44,167 nucleotides of DNA, from the NCBI GenBank assembly GCA_023231475.1, contig JALJEE010000076.1, positions 1 through 44,167 on the forward strand, written 5' to 3'. This document shows positions 33,604 to 44,162 of this stretch, piece by piece (positions within the stretch are counted from its first letter, which is position 1; each line of letters opens with the position of its first letter). The notes under the pieces were generated by a model. It ran no database searches. It was not told where the DNA came from and saw only the letters and a list, made by a program, of their open reading frames with translations. Made by a program: the position numbers and the translations under genes. Origin of the DNA: Seison nebaliae. Taxonomy: Eukaryota > Rotifera > Pararotatoria > Seisonacea > Seisonidae.

Positions 33604-34827
33604 ATGAAATATAAATTGTCTAATCGAAGTATCCAATCTATTTATCAACTGATAATCAATGGAGATCGAGGACGATTGGAGCGATTGATCAAAACCAAAA
33701 ATCGATTACTTAACGAGGGGGATAACGACGAATTAGATGGTAATAATAACAATGAACATCCATATGTGTCGTTGGTGAAGAAACAAGAACAAGAATTGAA
33801 TTCAGTTGAACAACGTCGAGCTTATGTGACTCAGCGAGGAAATATTTCATTAAGTTCCATTCAATTCAAGAAGGGAAAGAATGCACTAAACGTGTGTTTG
33901 GGGGTGGATGATGATGAGAAAAGGAGGAAGATTTACAATCTCCTCTCCTCATATGAAGACGATTTTTATGATATGTTAAGTCAGATGAATGTAGATGGAG
34001 AGAACGCCATTTCCCAAACCATTCGTCTCAAACGGAACGAACAATTCGACCATCTCTCTGAGATTTATTTGGGGAAACAACTCGATTTACTCCAAACAAA
34101 CAATTTCGGTGATACTTATCTTCATTTATCGATTTATGAGAATGATTTCCATTCATTCTCCCACCTCCTTCAACAATTCCGCCGTTGGCGCATTGATGTC
34201 GATATAAGTAATGAAAGGACCGGATTAACTCCATATTTGCTTGCTAAGAAACTTCAAAGGAATTCGATGGCGAAGGAACTCGTCCGTTATGGAAATGCCT
34301 ATCGTTGGCAAATAAATCGGAAGAATATGAAAACCGGAAATGATTTAAGTATAGATGGCTATCGGAATACATTGAAAAAATCGATAAATCAATTGAAACG
34401 AAAAATCGACTTCTCTAAAATGAGAGGCGATTGCCAACAAACCAAATTATTATTATATCAAATGAAAAATCTCAAAACTCGATTAAATAATCCGTTCTTC
34501 ACTGATCGCTCCATCTCCTCTGACAACATCACTAACCAGCGGATCAAAGAAGACCTTCAACTACCCAAATTATCATCATCATTCCAAATCAAATCTCATC
34601 CTAATAATACTCAACTTCAACTTCAACATATTCTCAACGAACGTTCCATACAATTATCACAATCATTCCGTCTACCTTACATACATTCGCTCGGAAAGAC
34701 TTCCGATGAGATTTTATTAGACGCCCAAAAATCTTCATCTTCCCCATCACGCGATACAAAGACATTCGGTGACAAAAGAAAACTTAATTCAAATCGTTTA
34801 TCGAAAGCCAATGTGAAAATCAAATAA
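33604..34827 (+). CDS. Ankyrin-repeat protein, intronless, 407 aa
   Basis: The function is unknown. Ankyrin repeats are protein-binding modules, and several degenerate ones are visible: around residues 92-118 (NALNVCLG...IYNLLSSY), 130-155 (DGENAISQTIRL), 167-191 (FGDTYLHLSI, the clearest, with the G-x-T-x-LH-x-A pattern) and 206-232 (TGLTPYLLAKK). A basic coiled-coil stretch follows at about 250-300, then a Ser- and Gln-rich disordered tail with basic C-terminal residues. There is no signal peptide or membrane segment, so it is probably cytosolic or nuclear. It is a single exon, with ATG 33604 as first in-frame start and an AATAAA at 34903-34908 after the stop at 34827. Lack of introns, unlike most neighbours, might mean a retrocopy origin, but no poly(A) tract is seen. 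Confidence 0.75.
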   Translation: MKYKLSNRSIQSIYQLIINGDRGRLERLIKTKNRLLNEGDNDELDGNNNNEHPYVSLVKKQEQELNSVEQRRAYVTQRGNISLSSIQFKKGKNALNVCLGVDDDEKRRKIYNLLSSYEDDFYDMLSQMNVDGENAISQTIRLKRNEQFDHLSEIYLGKQLDLLQTNNFGDTYLHLSIYENDFHSFSHLLQQFRRWRIDVDISNERTGLTPYLLAKKLQRNSMAKELVRYGNAYRWQINRKNMKTGNDLSIDGYRNTLKKSINQLKRKIDFSKMRGDCQQTKLLLYQMKNLKTRLNNPFFTDRSISSDNITNQRIKEDLQLPKLSSSFQIKSHPNNTQLQLQHILNERSIQLSQSFRLPYIHSLGKTSDEILLDAQKSSSSPSRDTKTFGDKRKLNSNRLSKANVKIK

Positions 34828-34902
34828 ACGTTTCCTTCTCCCACCATCACCCCTTCCCATCACATCAAATTCGAGAAAAATTTTCCTTTTTTAATCATTT
34901 TC

Positions 34903-34908
34903 AATAAA
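34903..34908 (+). terminator. Poly(A) signal of the ankyrin-repeat gene
   Basis: AATAAA lies 75 bases after the stop codon and is the first such signal in the 3' flank. Confidence 0.55.
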
Positions 34909-35169
34909 CATTAGAATATCATTTAATGGTAAAGAATTTTTTTATGTAAAATTATTTCTCAATATATAAACGAATTTTTTATGATTTCTTTATTAATTTT
35001 TTGTCAAAAATGGAAATATTTCATCAGAATATTTACATTTTGAAAACAAGAAAAAAATTTTTTTTAGCTTGGATCAATTATTAAAATCTACAGTCAGTTT
35101 GTTAAAACGATATCTAGAAAATGAACGATAACAGCCTAACAGTTTTACAGCGATTTATACAGCTATTTT

Positions 35170-36990
35170 TTGTCAGAGGACAATTTGTTAAGATTTTTCA
35201 ATTAGAATCATTGTAGTAGATGCCACATTTTGAGAGTTCAGTCTTGATCGACTCAACCACCGTATTCAAATTCTTTTGGCTATTGGTAATAGCAATCATA
35301 TCATCAGCATATACATAGACAGCTGGATAAGAATGATCTTTAATATTGAAGGAAGAAAGTGAATTGGCTGCAAGAATCACACCTTACTCAAGATCCAGGG
35401 CAATAGAATTGACCCTTGTTAATGGGAAACAGCTTCCCTAACTGATCATTTGATTACACCCAAGTAATTCATTGATATGTTTCATTGTTGATAAAGTCCT
35501 TAAAGATTGTGTTCATACCACACTTACATACAGTATTCAATATAGTAATACCTATTTCAACATCCACGGAATCAAACGCCTTTGACGCATCGATTAGACA
35601 CACGATAAGACACACGATAAATTTCACATTCAAAGAACGACAATAAGCGATTAACACCCGAAAATGTAATATTAATGGTAACTCTCTGTTAGCGAATTGT
35701 ATAGAGCAAGCATAGGGAACAGATGAATATCTGTTTAAGATGATCTTTTCGCTTAGTTTGGTCACTCCATTCAATATACAAATAGAATGAAAGGATTCGA
35801 CAGAATTATAATCTTTCTTACCAGCTTTCGGAACTGGAAGCACAAGATACGCGGAGAATAACAAGAATAACTAATGAACAGTGGACTTCATTAAGAAGAA
35901 TATTGTTGATGTAATCCAACAGTATAGTGAGAAAAGTGTTCGACATATTGGCAATGATGCCTAAGCACTGATTATCATATCTATGGGTTTTCTTGCCCAC
36001 ACCCGACGAAAGAGCGGTACGTAATTCTTCAATGGAGATAGGATGAACCAGTTTGTTATTGGAGAACTGAAAGGAATAGTTGTAGTTTTAGCGTAAAAAT
36101 ACCTCTTCTTTTAAATTTAACCTACCTTTCCCTTAAATTTACCTCTTCTTCTCTCGATTCGTTACTTAAGATTATTAGATTCTATCAATTGTTCCGATTT
36201 ACCGTTTCCGTCATTTAATCAATGTGAAATATTTTTCTCTCCTATCAACTTCTTTTGCAATTACTATTCGTTAACGGTGCCTACCGTTCTAGAAGCTGTT
36301 CGTTCTACAATTAACAACTTTCATCTCTCTTCCTTCATTCCTGATTCCTTGGCAACTCACGTGAATCAGGCGAAATCTCTCATTTTAAATAACTCTTCAG
36401 CTGAGTTATCCCGTTTCCTTTTTAATTTACCCCGTGGGGATTTGTTGTATTAATAAAAAAAAAATAGGTAAGTCAGGTAAGTCGTAGGTAAGAAATGATA
36501 TCCTTATGCTCTTTTATTTCTCTCCAAAATTTCGTGCTGTTTCCACTCTGTTCAATAGAGTGAAATTTCCTAGCAGAGATGAGTGGATCATCGAACGAAC
36601 CGGATGTCGAAACTTTTTGCGTTCATTCAACATAACCATCTTGTTTGTGGAGCATTTATGTTGATAGTAACGATATATCGCAATACTGGCGGCATTTTTA
36701 AGAGGATAAATGCTGAGGAAGTTATAAATCCTAGGATATTTCTTACCAGAGAAATTATTAGCATGATAAGATCCAGAGGAACTTAGACATCCACAAAGTT
36801 CGATGATGGAATAGAATGGCCGATTATTGATATTAGTAATAACGGGATTCATCTTCAATTTATTGCGACAGATTGGAATGTTGTTGTTGTGACAGATGAC
36901 AGAGCTAGGACCAGACAATCTTTGTTCAATATTAATATTAACTGTCCTTGTAATTGGAAAGTGATCGGAGAATATGATCGTATTATAGTT
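35170..36990 (-). pseudogene. Second decayed LINE with endonuclease and reverse transcriptase remnants
   Basis: Minus-strand fragments lie in LINE order. At 36985-36920 is IIFSDHFPITRTVNINIEQ, containing the SDHFPI motif that closes the APE-type endonuclease. Linker peptide sequence follows to 36514. At 36060-35820 is ISIEELRTALSSGVGKKTHR, a typical pre-RT linker. At about 35855-35740 is VPVPKAGKKDYNSVESF then ICILNGVTKLSEKIILNRY, the RT start; at about 35590 LIDASKAFDSVD, the first RT aspartate motif; and at about 35310 YVYADDMIAIT, an intact YADD. Several stops and frameshifts separate these, and the segment between the second and YADD motifs is badly damaged. It differs from the LINE at 20-22 kb in sequence and in its preserved YADD, so it belongs to another family. 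It is interrupted by the opposite-strand segment at about 36090-36466. Confidence 0.82.
36090..36466 (+). mobile_element. Probable retro-inserted fragment inside the second LINE
   Basis: A plus-strand frame is open from 36121 to a TAA at 36451-36453 (about 110 codons, no ATG) and includes INCSDLPFPSFNQC and VLEAVRSTINNFHLSSFIP. It is followed at once by AATAAA and a run of ten A at 36455-36464. It sits between two parts of the minus-strand LINE remnant whose coding it does not share. An open frame ending in a poly(A) tail suggests the 3' end of a reverse-transcribed element or mRNA. The encoded protein is not recognised and no target-site duplication is clear. Confidence 0.45.
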
Positions 36991-38279
36991 TTAATAAAAT
37001 TTAAATTTATAATATATATAAAAAACATATATTTTTGAGATATTTATTTTAAAAGAGATTACAAGAGAATTTATGTGGAAATCGAGAGATAACAGAATAA
37101 GAAAATAATATTAAATTGAATAAGTCAAATATTGATAGATAATTCAAGAATTATTCTGTTGATGATGATCTTTATGGAATGTCTATAGATTTCCAGAATT
37201 CTCTACATTTTCTTCTTCGATTTTCTTTAGTATTTTTTTAGAAATTTCGAAATTTTATTTCTATTTCTAGAAAATTCCATCAAATGGTACGTTTGGAAAT
37301 ATAGATTAACAAGTTTCATTAATCTTCAATGCAAAGAAAATTTTGTGGCTTCTGAGTTGATAGTCATATTTAGATCCTTAATATTAAGAGGAACTGAATA
37401 TTCAGTCTATTCTATACAGGTAATCTTTTTCTTTCTAGTTATTCCAGTTTGTTGTTGTCAATATTATATCCATTTTAGAACCATCATAATTATCGTCCTC
37501 TGTACCAACTTACGAAATCATCCATGAAATTCAACTGCTTCCTCGGAATTTCAGTAAACATCTAATATGCTAATAAAGATCAGCCACGATAACAAGCTGA
37601 TCGATTATTTCATAAATTGTTCTATGATCCTTTATTTCTTCTCTCTAGAACGTTATGATTGGAAATGGAACGTTACAACTGTAATTAATAGAGATAATCA
37701 ACTTCTTTTGACGAACGGAAAAATTAACTATATTTGATGAAATTTATTGACTGTTTTCCAATAACTTTCAGTTTTGAAATTCCATTGTGCATTACTCCAA
37801 ATTTCTTTTCGTCCTTTTCCACTTAACCTTCAAGAACGAAAGAAACTTCTAAAAAATAATGGAATGAAACAGTTAAAAAGAAGTTAATTTTATTTCAAAT
37901 TTATAACAACGTACGAACAAATATGAGTGTATGAAACGTGTCATTCAATTGCAGTTAACATATAATCTTCTAACGGAAATCGAAGGAATATCATCATATC
38001 GGAAAAAAAGAGAAATAAATATCTTATAAACAATTATATCGATAAAATTGAATGAAAGTTTAAAAAAAAAAATAATTTATGAAAGAATATATAATAATTT
38101 CCAGTTTGAGCGGAAAAATTATTCGTGACTTGCAACGATGATGAAATGAATAGAATGATCTGAGGAACTTACATCTTACTCGATCATAAATTTTATTACA
38201 TCTTGTTTTAGGTTGAGAAATCGTTCAACCGTTACATACGTCACAAGCCATCTTACTTGGGAATAGTTTATAAATTCAC
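36991..38279. other. AT-rich region without a recognised gene
   Basis: Short plus-strand open frames (for example 37345-37527) have no splice, signal or family support. No repeat structure stands out. Confidence 0.4.
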
Positions 38280-38659
38280 TATTGACTTTTCTCCAAACTT
38301 CTTTCTGATTAACGAAGATTTCGTCCATCAGGAAGTATTATTCGAGCGAACAAAACTAATTGTGCTGTATTATTGATGCAATTTGACTCGTCAAACTGAA
38401 TCGAGAAACACAAACAACTTTCTGTTAAATTTATAGTTTCCATATGTTCTTTTTGAGCAAGTCCATTTGTCTATAAATTTTCTGCCATTTGCGAAGTAAC
38501 AAATGTCGAAAAATCGTTATTTGTTTCAGAAGAAGAACATCTTTCATCTGAATCTTCGATGGTTCCATTTTGAAACAATTCACATGTGTTTAAATGTCGT
38601 CTAAAATTAAAAAGTTTATCTCCGTTAAACATTTGTTTGCAATATATGCATCCCCATTT
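38280..38659 (-). pseudogene. Decayed BED zinc-finger / hAT-type transposase fragment
   Basis: The minus-strand frame begins WGCIYCKQMFNGDKLFNFRR then HLNTCEL, a BED-like finger with CxxC and HxxxxC ligands. After an acidic Ser-rich linker and one in-frame stop it continues SIQFDESNCINNTAQLVLFA then RIILPDGR. The FDES(T)..N.AQL pattern is characteristic of hAT-derived SCAND3/ZBED-type proteins just after the BED finger. At least three in-frame stops break it and the rest of the transposase is missing. It is a dead remnant of a DNA transposon or of a domesticated copy. Confidence 0.65.
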
Positions 38660-40127
38660 ACACTAGTGTATAATAAACAGTTGTTTGTTTATTCCACTTT
38701 TTTATACACTGTTTAAAACACGGTGTATGAAAAATTAATCAATAAGAGTTTTTTTAACTATTTTGTTACAGGATGACCATGTCTAGACAATATCAAACAG
38801 TAATTCACCATCTTATACCCAATGTTAATTTTTTTTGTTCTTACAAGGAAAGTATCCGATATGCAGGCAACGAAATTAAAAATAAAAATAAATAGAATGT
38901 GTGAAAAATAATACTGATTAACATAGAATTTTTTATTTTTGCCGAGTCGTTAAATTAGTGTCTATAATGGAGGAAAAGTCATATATTCCAAATCAATATA
39001 TTCATGATGGCATATGTGATTTTTGTATATAAAACTGATTCAATTTTTGGAATATGATCTTATGTAGGATGGATAATGTGTAAGGATGTAATAACTTCAT
39101 TTCTATGAAGTATCTTTTGTAAAGGTGGATATCACAAAATAGCCTTATTCAAGCTCTCAAAGATAGTGCAAAAAATTTGAAAAAATTAAAATATTTCATG
39201 CATTAACAGTGCATTTTGCACAAGAGTTCATTTTTCTCTCTTCTGCATGTTTCGAAAATATGGTTTAAAAATTTTATCATACGAGAGATCATACGGTAGA
39301 TCATATATAATTATTAGAATTAGAAAAATTTTAAATTAAAAAAAAAAATGAAAATATAACATAATTATTGAGCATTTTTCAAAAGTTGTGTTTTTGTATT
39401 TCCGGATCAACCGTAAACTATTTTAAATCGTGGTTGGATTTTTTGATATCGTCACCATCGAAAACCCCCTTGTGTAAATTTTCATCGATTTTGGAAATAC
39501 TGAAGCAATACTTTTCATGCAGTTTATAGCGCAAAATATGCACGTATTTGAGCGCACTTAAAAGTGCACAGATTCTTGAAGTAACTATGTAGAAACAATT
39601 GATTATTAATTGTTAACCTATATTCAAAAAATCAAACAGTTTGGATCAATATTCATGATTTTATGAAGGAAAATGTAACGAGCGTTTTTTAGTTTTTTCT
39701 CAATTTTTGTAGAAAAAATGATAAAATTTCTACATTTTTCACAAAACGGCGTCACATTTCTACAAAAATCGAGAAAAAACTAAAAAATACTAGTTACATT
39801 TTCCTTCATGAAAGATTTCGAAATTGCAAAAAAAGATTATTTCAAATAAGAAGTACTATAACTTATCTATTTTTCTAATTAATCACAGAGGATTTATCCT
39901 TACAATAAGAAAAAAATTAATCATCAGGTAAATCACATTTATATTTAAGGTTCACATTTTATTTCTTAAAAATACTTCAAACATATTAATCATAACTGAA
40001 CGATGAATTCTTAATTTCGAAAGGATATAAAAGAAGATTATGATATAATGTTAATTGTATATGATAAAACTTGTTATTATTATCTTATTATAATTCTGTT
40101 ATCATTAAATAAGAAAACGATCCATTC
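38660..40127. other. AT-rich region with transposon-like features
   Basis: No gene is supported. Contents are a small imperfect palindrome near 38665-38730 (GTGTATAA and TTATACAC copies) and the foldback listed at 39663-39809. The intervening AT-rich sequence may be non-autonomous transposon DNA. The right end is the 3' flank of the secreted-protein gene. Confidence 0.35.
39663..39809. repeat. Inverted repeat (foldback), 147 bp
   Basis: Arms of about 53 bp (39663-39716 and 39757-39809) are inverted copies with three or four mismatches, beginning ATGAAGGAAAATGTAAC going inward. The loop is about 40 bases. No coding capacity. It is probably a non-autonomous transposon or a piece of one, unrelated in sequence to the foldbacks at 2.0 and 41.0 kb. 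Confidence 0.8.
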
Positions 40128-40655
40128 CTATTGCTCTTTATGTTTTTTAAATGGCGGTATGTCATCCTCCTCATCAAGTGGCATGTATCTACGTGGAACA
40201 ACATGTGGGTAGTCGTCGTCGTCCTCGTCGTCTGAAAATGGAGGTGGTGGGGGACTACTTAAATATTCGTCTCTATCAGGCTCTTCATAAGGTTGCATCA
40301 TGTCCCATTCATCACCTTGAACGTTAAGTTCTCCGAGAAGTTGAGGATCATCTTCATGGTCCATTATACTCTCAGCGGGAGATCTTGGCCAGACAACCGG
40401 AACAGGTGGTTCATATGATTCATCGTCTGGTTCAATTGGCGGGTTATTGAAACGGCGAGGCCGGTTATTGAAACGGCGAGGCGGTTGATAGTAATCCTCA
40501 TTATGTGGAATATTATGTTGGAAGTCTTCGTCGAAGTATTGATTTATGTTAGGTGGTACGTTATATGGTCGTTCTTCCTCGTCTTCAAAATCCATACAAA
40601 TTGAAACATTCAAAATGACCAAAAAATAAAGAAAGTAAAAAAAATATTTAGACAT
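40128..40655 (-). CDS. Secreted acidic proline-rich protein, unrecognised
   Basis: The single exon encodes 175 aa. Residues 1-20 (MSKYFFYFLYFLVILNVSIC) are a clear signal peptide. The mature part is very acidic and proline-rich, with no cysteine and no predicted fold: EDEEERPYNVPP, a tandem RRFNN motif (PPRRFNNRPRRFNNPP), a PPPPPF run, DDEDDDDYP, and a basic KKHKE end. A TATATAAAT at 40721-40729 on the minus strand lies about 65 bases before the ATG, right for a TATA promoter with a short leader. GC content is far above the surrounding sequence, and codon usage is unlike a chance frame. Secreted disordered proteins of this kind occur in salivary, cuticular or silk secretions of arthropods, but I cannot assign one. 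RR and RPRR sites might allow processing into peptides. Confidence 0.7.
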   Translation of the reverse strand: MSKYFFYFLYFLVILNVSICMDFEDEEERPYNVPPNINQYFDEDFQHNIPHNEDYYQPPRRFNNRPRRFNNPPIEPDDESYEPPVPVVWPRSPAESIMDHEDDPQLLGELNVQGDEWDMMQPYEEPDRDEYLSSPPPPPFSDDEDDDDYPHVVPRRYMPLDEEDDIPPFKKHKEQ

Positions 40656-40720
40656 TTTGAAAGTGAAACGGAAAAAAATGAAAACTAGAAAAATTTTGAA
40701 TAAGTTGAAAATTACCCCAT

Positions 40721-40729
40721 ATTTATATA
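40721..40729 (-). promoter_or_regulatory. TATA box of the secreted-protein gene
   Basis: TATATAAAT on the minus strand, placed so that transcription would start about 35-40 bases before the ATG at 40655. Confidence 0.55.
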
Positions 40730-41023
40730 CAATTCAGTTCGAAATATTATTCAAATATTAAACCTTATGTTACTAAACTTTAAATTATTGCGATGATACA
40801 AAAAAACTAAAGTTCTTTTGAGTGGAACATTCATTACTATTTGAAACTCCTTTTTACGGTATTCATAGGAGAAACAGAATAGATCGGAAACCATAAGGTA
40901 AACTAACATAAGAATAAAAAATATAAAGTAAGAGGATATACACAGCGTGAGTAATTCCCATCACCGATCTATTTCTACTGCGGATAATCCGAGTCCTATA
41001 TTAGTCAACTTTTTGAAGAAGCA

Positions 41024-41222
41024 TCCTTAGTGTGAATGTAACTCATTTTTTTATAAAATAAATGAGTCTATAAGATTTAGTCGATGTTGACTCAAAACTA
41101 ACAAAATACTTTATCAATTTTATTCTTTCTAACTTACTTTTGAGTCAATATCGACTAAATCTTATAGACTCATTTTTTTTTATAAAAAAATAGTTAAATT
41201 TGAGTTATACTCACACTAAGGA
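41024..41222. repeat. Foldback MITE-like element, 199 bp
   Basis: The ends read TCCTTAGTGTGA inward on both sides (41024 and 41222). Arms of about 75-85 bp pair almost fully, for example GAGTCTATAAGATTTAGTCG in both, with one or two short gaps near the T runs. The centre is about 40 bases. No coding sequence. No clear target-site duplication could be found. Confidence 0.85.
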
Positions 41223-41807
41223 GCCCAGTTCTGTTTCTAATTTTAAGATTATTTCCCATATGATAACTTCCTACAGACAGGAATTCATCCTTGTTAATTC
41301 ACCCGATTCGAATTTGTGAATTGGATTAGTAAAAAATTAAATATCGAGCAGAAAGAATCGTTACACAAAAGGATTGTATTTCTCTGTTTTTCAAGTCGCA
41401 TGTCAATCATTGGAATAATATTATTCACATATATATGTGTAAACCATAACGACTATTATTCGTGAGAGTACTTTATTTTTGATTGCAAATTCATTAAATT
41501 TTTAATTGAACAAATTGTGTTGAATATAAGACTAAAATTATGATAAATGATTCAGATGAATTGGTCAGATATTAAATTTTTTAGAATTAAATTGCACTTA
41601 AATGCATCTTGGGATTCCAATCGAACAACAGTAAATTTCTTCTCACATCTATAACCATTAAAATTCTATGTCTATATAATAAACCAGATATATTCTCGAT
41701 AAATCCGAAAAAGGTTCCCCTAGAATATATTTCCATTTATTTTTATATTTGTATAGTTTAACTTTTCGTTGGAATTAAACTGTAACGAGCTGATAATTCT
41801 AAGCGAG
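41223..41807. other. AT-rich region without a recognised gene
   Basis: No open frame, repeat or RNA gene was recognised. Confidence 0.4.
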
Positions 41808-41937
41808 TATAAAATAGCCTAGGAATGTACCATTTTCTTTAGTTTGTTTACCGATTAGGAGAACGTGTTGTTCCCTTGTTAAATAAATAATATTAATAAT
41901 AAATTTTATTGTTTTTCAAAAAAAAAAAAAAAAAACA
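41808..41937 (+). mobile_element. Possible retroelement 3' end with poly(A) tail
   Basis: TATAAAA at about 41808 is followed within 90 bases by overlapping AATAAA-type signals and then a run of about 17 A ending near 41936. Promoter, signal and tail in this spacing could be an LTR-like segment or a reverse-transcribed transcript end. There is no coding sequence and no duplication was found, so the call is weak. Confidence 0.25.
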
Positions 41938-41959
41938 TGAATTTAAATTTAAAATAATA

Positions 41960-42540
41960 CGATCATGTTTCTTATCGATCTTCCATCTTTAACGTCCATC
42001 AACGCATTGTTTAGATCAAGTTTGGGATAGTATATATTTCGCACAATCGTGAGAAACTGTGTCAAAGATTATTTCCAGGACAGTACAAATATCTTTTCTG
42101 CAATCTCTCGAATATTAGGAAGATAATCAATAATAATTTCTCCAATTTCAATTCTTCCTTCTTCTTCTCCCATCTTTCTCGATTCGCTGAATTCTCTTCA
42201 TTAACTCTCGATCGTATTCGAAAGAAATTCTGCAGAAATTTCATTTACTTTTCAAACCAAATCAAAATTTGTTCCGTTAAATTGGTTCGTCTTTCACTTC
42301 TTAGGAGTCTAGTGCTACATTTGTATTATTTGGAGACCATTTTCCTCAGTTCACCTTATTCTTTCCTTTAAATTAATCGGATCTATAATCGGCTTCTTAT
42401 GATAATGATCTGCTGTTTCCATAAATGCAACCATTTTCTTCTTTTCGCCACAGTAAATTTTATAATCACTTTCCATTTTCTTTCCTAAGGAAATATGAAA
42501 AAAGAGGAAACAATTCCCGATTTTTTTTTCTTTTGTCGAA
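41960..42540 (-). other. Possible exons or gene fragment, unassigned
   Basis: On the minus strand a segment between TTTCCTTAG (about 42485) and AAG/GTGAAC (about 42345) is open as KMESDYKIYCGEKKKMVAFM then ETADHYHKKPIIDP. Lower down another frame reads IEIGEIIIDYLPNIREIAEK, and a third ends LDLNNALMDVKDGRSIRN then MIVLF and a stop. The last resembles the C-terminus of zinc-type alcohol dehydrogenases. The frames cannot all be joined by credible introns, and the donor GTGAAC does not fit the GTT rule of this genome. It is either a broken gene or chance. Confidence 0.2.
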
Positions 42541-44089
42541 ATTTGAAAATAAAGTAAGTAAATTTTCAAAATGGGAAAAATAAATCGAGAATAGTTTCCT
42601 TTAGTTTATATATCCTCAAGAAAGAACACTGTCCGGGATAGTCTTTCTGGTATTGCTTCTGGTAGTCTTTCAACGTACCTTTCAACTCGTCTCTATGTCA
42701 GATGCAAATATACTCTCTAATAATAGATTTGTAGACTACCTGAATTGACTTGATCTGATCTGTATAAAGAATACTGATCCGAGTTTCGAAAGACGAGCGA
42801 CTCGAATCAGTAATTATTATTATTTATTTAGTTAAAATTCCCGTTGGGATAAAGAAAAAATTAGTAGTTACCATCAAATGTGAAATGTTCTGTATAAAGA
42901 ATAATAAAAATATTTAATTTATCTTCTATTTATAATCGATGTATGGACTCTTATGTAACGTGTCAATAATTAATTGGATTATCTATCTCAAAATTATCCC
43001 TATAAATTTTTGTTCCATTACATACAAATCATGAACTTACACATGTATCTACATGTCTAATGCAACGTGTACAGGTTTGGTATGCTGAATGACATGTATG
43101 TGCATTCACAAACATTTAGTTAATTTGCAAATATGAATGGATAAAACAAAAAACATAAAAATCAATCCCCTAAGCATTTGGATAAAAAAATGAATGAATC
43201 TGGCTCATACTTTGCCTCGAATCCAGAAATTATTCGGAATCTTTCTATTTGGGCTTATATGATTAAAGCCAATTTTTAATCAGCTACAATATGACCTTAT
43301 TTGATTTTTATAATTGTCTCCATAAATCGAGGAAAAGTATTACTTGTTTTCGCCACCATATACCAATTTGTGTTAGGAACAACATTCCTAATAATGACGG
43401 CCTTTATCCAAATGAAATGTCTTCGTTTAATAGTTCCAGATGCCACTTCATTATAGAAAGAAGATGTTCAAGAACGATGACTTTTAAGTCTCGATAATCA
43501 CTTCATATTACTGGACAATTTGCTTGTGTCCAATTTCTTCCATTTTTCCTTATTCGTATTTTTAGTTAATTGTCGTTTGACTGGAACTTTTATCATAAGA
43601 TCTATTAGAATACTAACGTACGTCTTCTTATCTTTAAATGGAGTATTATAGAACGAAGTGGTGTTGGCGAAAGAATTCTTATAATTTCCGTTAACAGTAT
43701 TGTCGGTAATTGGTTTAACAATTTTAGTAGAACGATTTTATTTTGACATGTTATCTAGTTGATAATGTTTTTCAGAGAAGATAAAATTCAATTTTAGTTC
43801 AATCAACCTGAGACATCATGCAGTTTCTTTCACGAGTATTTGGAGTGATAATGTTAGAATCAGGTGTCCTTCCTCTGCCTCTCTTTTTTCCCGCATTATC
43901 ATTGGGAATTTAACAATTTTTATCTTGTAAGGACGAACAATTAGGATCGGAAGTATACGTTTTATTCTTTCTCTCTTTCTTCAAATCGATTTATTTTGTT
44001 TCTTTTTCAATCAATCAATTGCAGACCAAAGTTTTTTTATAACAGAAAATAAGAAAATAATAATTATGTGCGTACTCTAATTCTATCAT
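42541..44089. other. AT-rich region without a recognised gene
   Basis: A plus-strand open frame at 43291-43497 has no domain or splice support. No repeat stands out. The right end is the 5' flank of the tRNA gene. Confidence 0.4.
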
Positions 44090-44162
44090 GCCCGCTTAGC
44101 TCAGTCGGTAGAGCGTGGGACTTTTAATCCTAAGGTCCAGGGTTCGAGCCCCTGGGTGGGCG
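44090..44162 (+). tRNA. tRNA-Lys (anticodon TTT)
   Basis: 73 bases folding as a standard cloverleaf: acceptor GCCCGCT pairs with GGTGGGC (with G-T pairs), the D arm is GCTC-AGTCGGTA-GAGC, the anticodon arm is TGGGA-CTTTTAA-TCCTA with anticodon TTT, the variable loop is AGGTC, and the T arm is CAGGG-TTCGAGC-CCCTG with G as discriminator. Internal promoter boxes A (TAGCTCAGTCGG) and B (GGTTCGAGCCC) are intact. No intron. The CCA end is not encoded, as expected for a nuclear gene. Pol III termination would fall beyond the window. Confidence 0.97.

Noticed and set aside
43291-43497. 68-aa plus-strand frame near the right end
   Set aside because: No similarity, no signal peptide or membrane segment; considered chance.
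44090-44162. Mitochondrial or organellar origin for the tRNA
   Set aside because: Canonical A and B boxes, full-length arms and nuclear-type sequence fit a nuclear tRNA-Lys gene.
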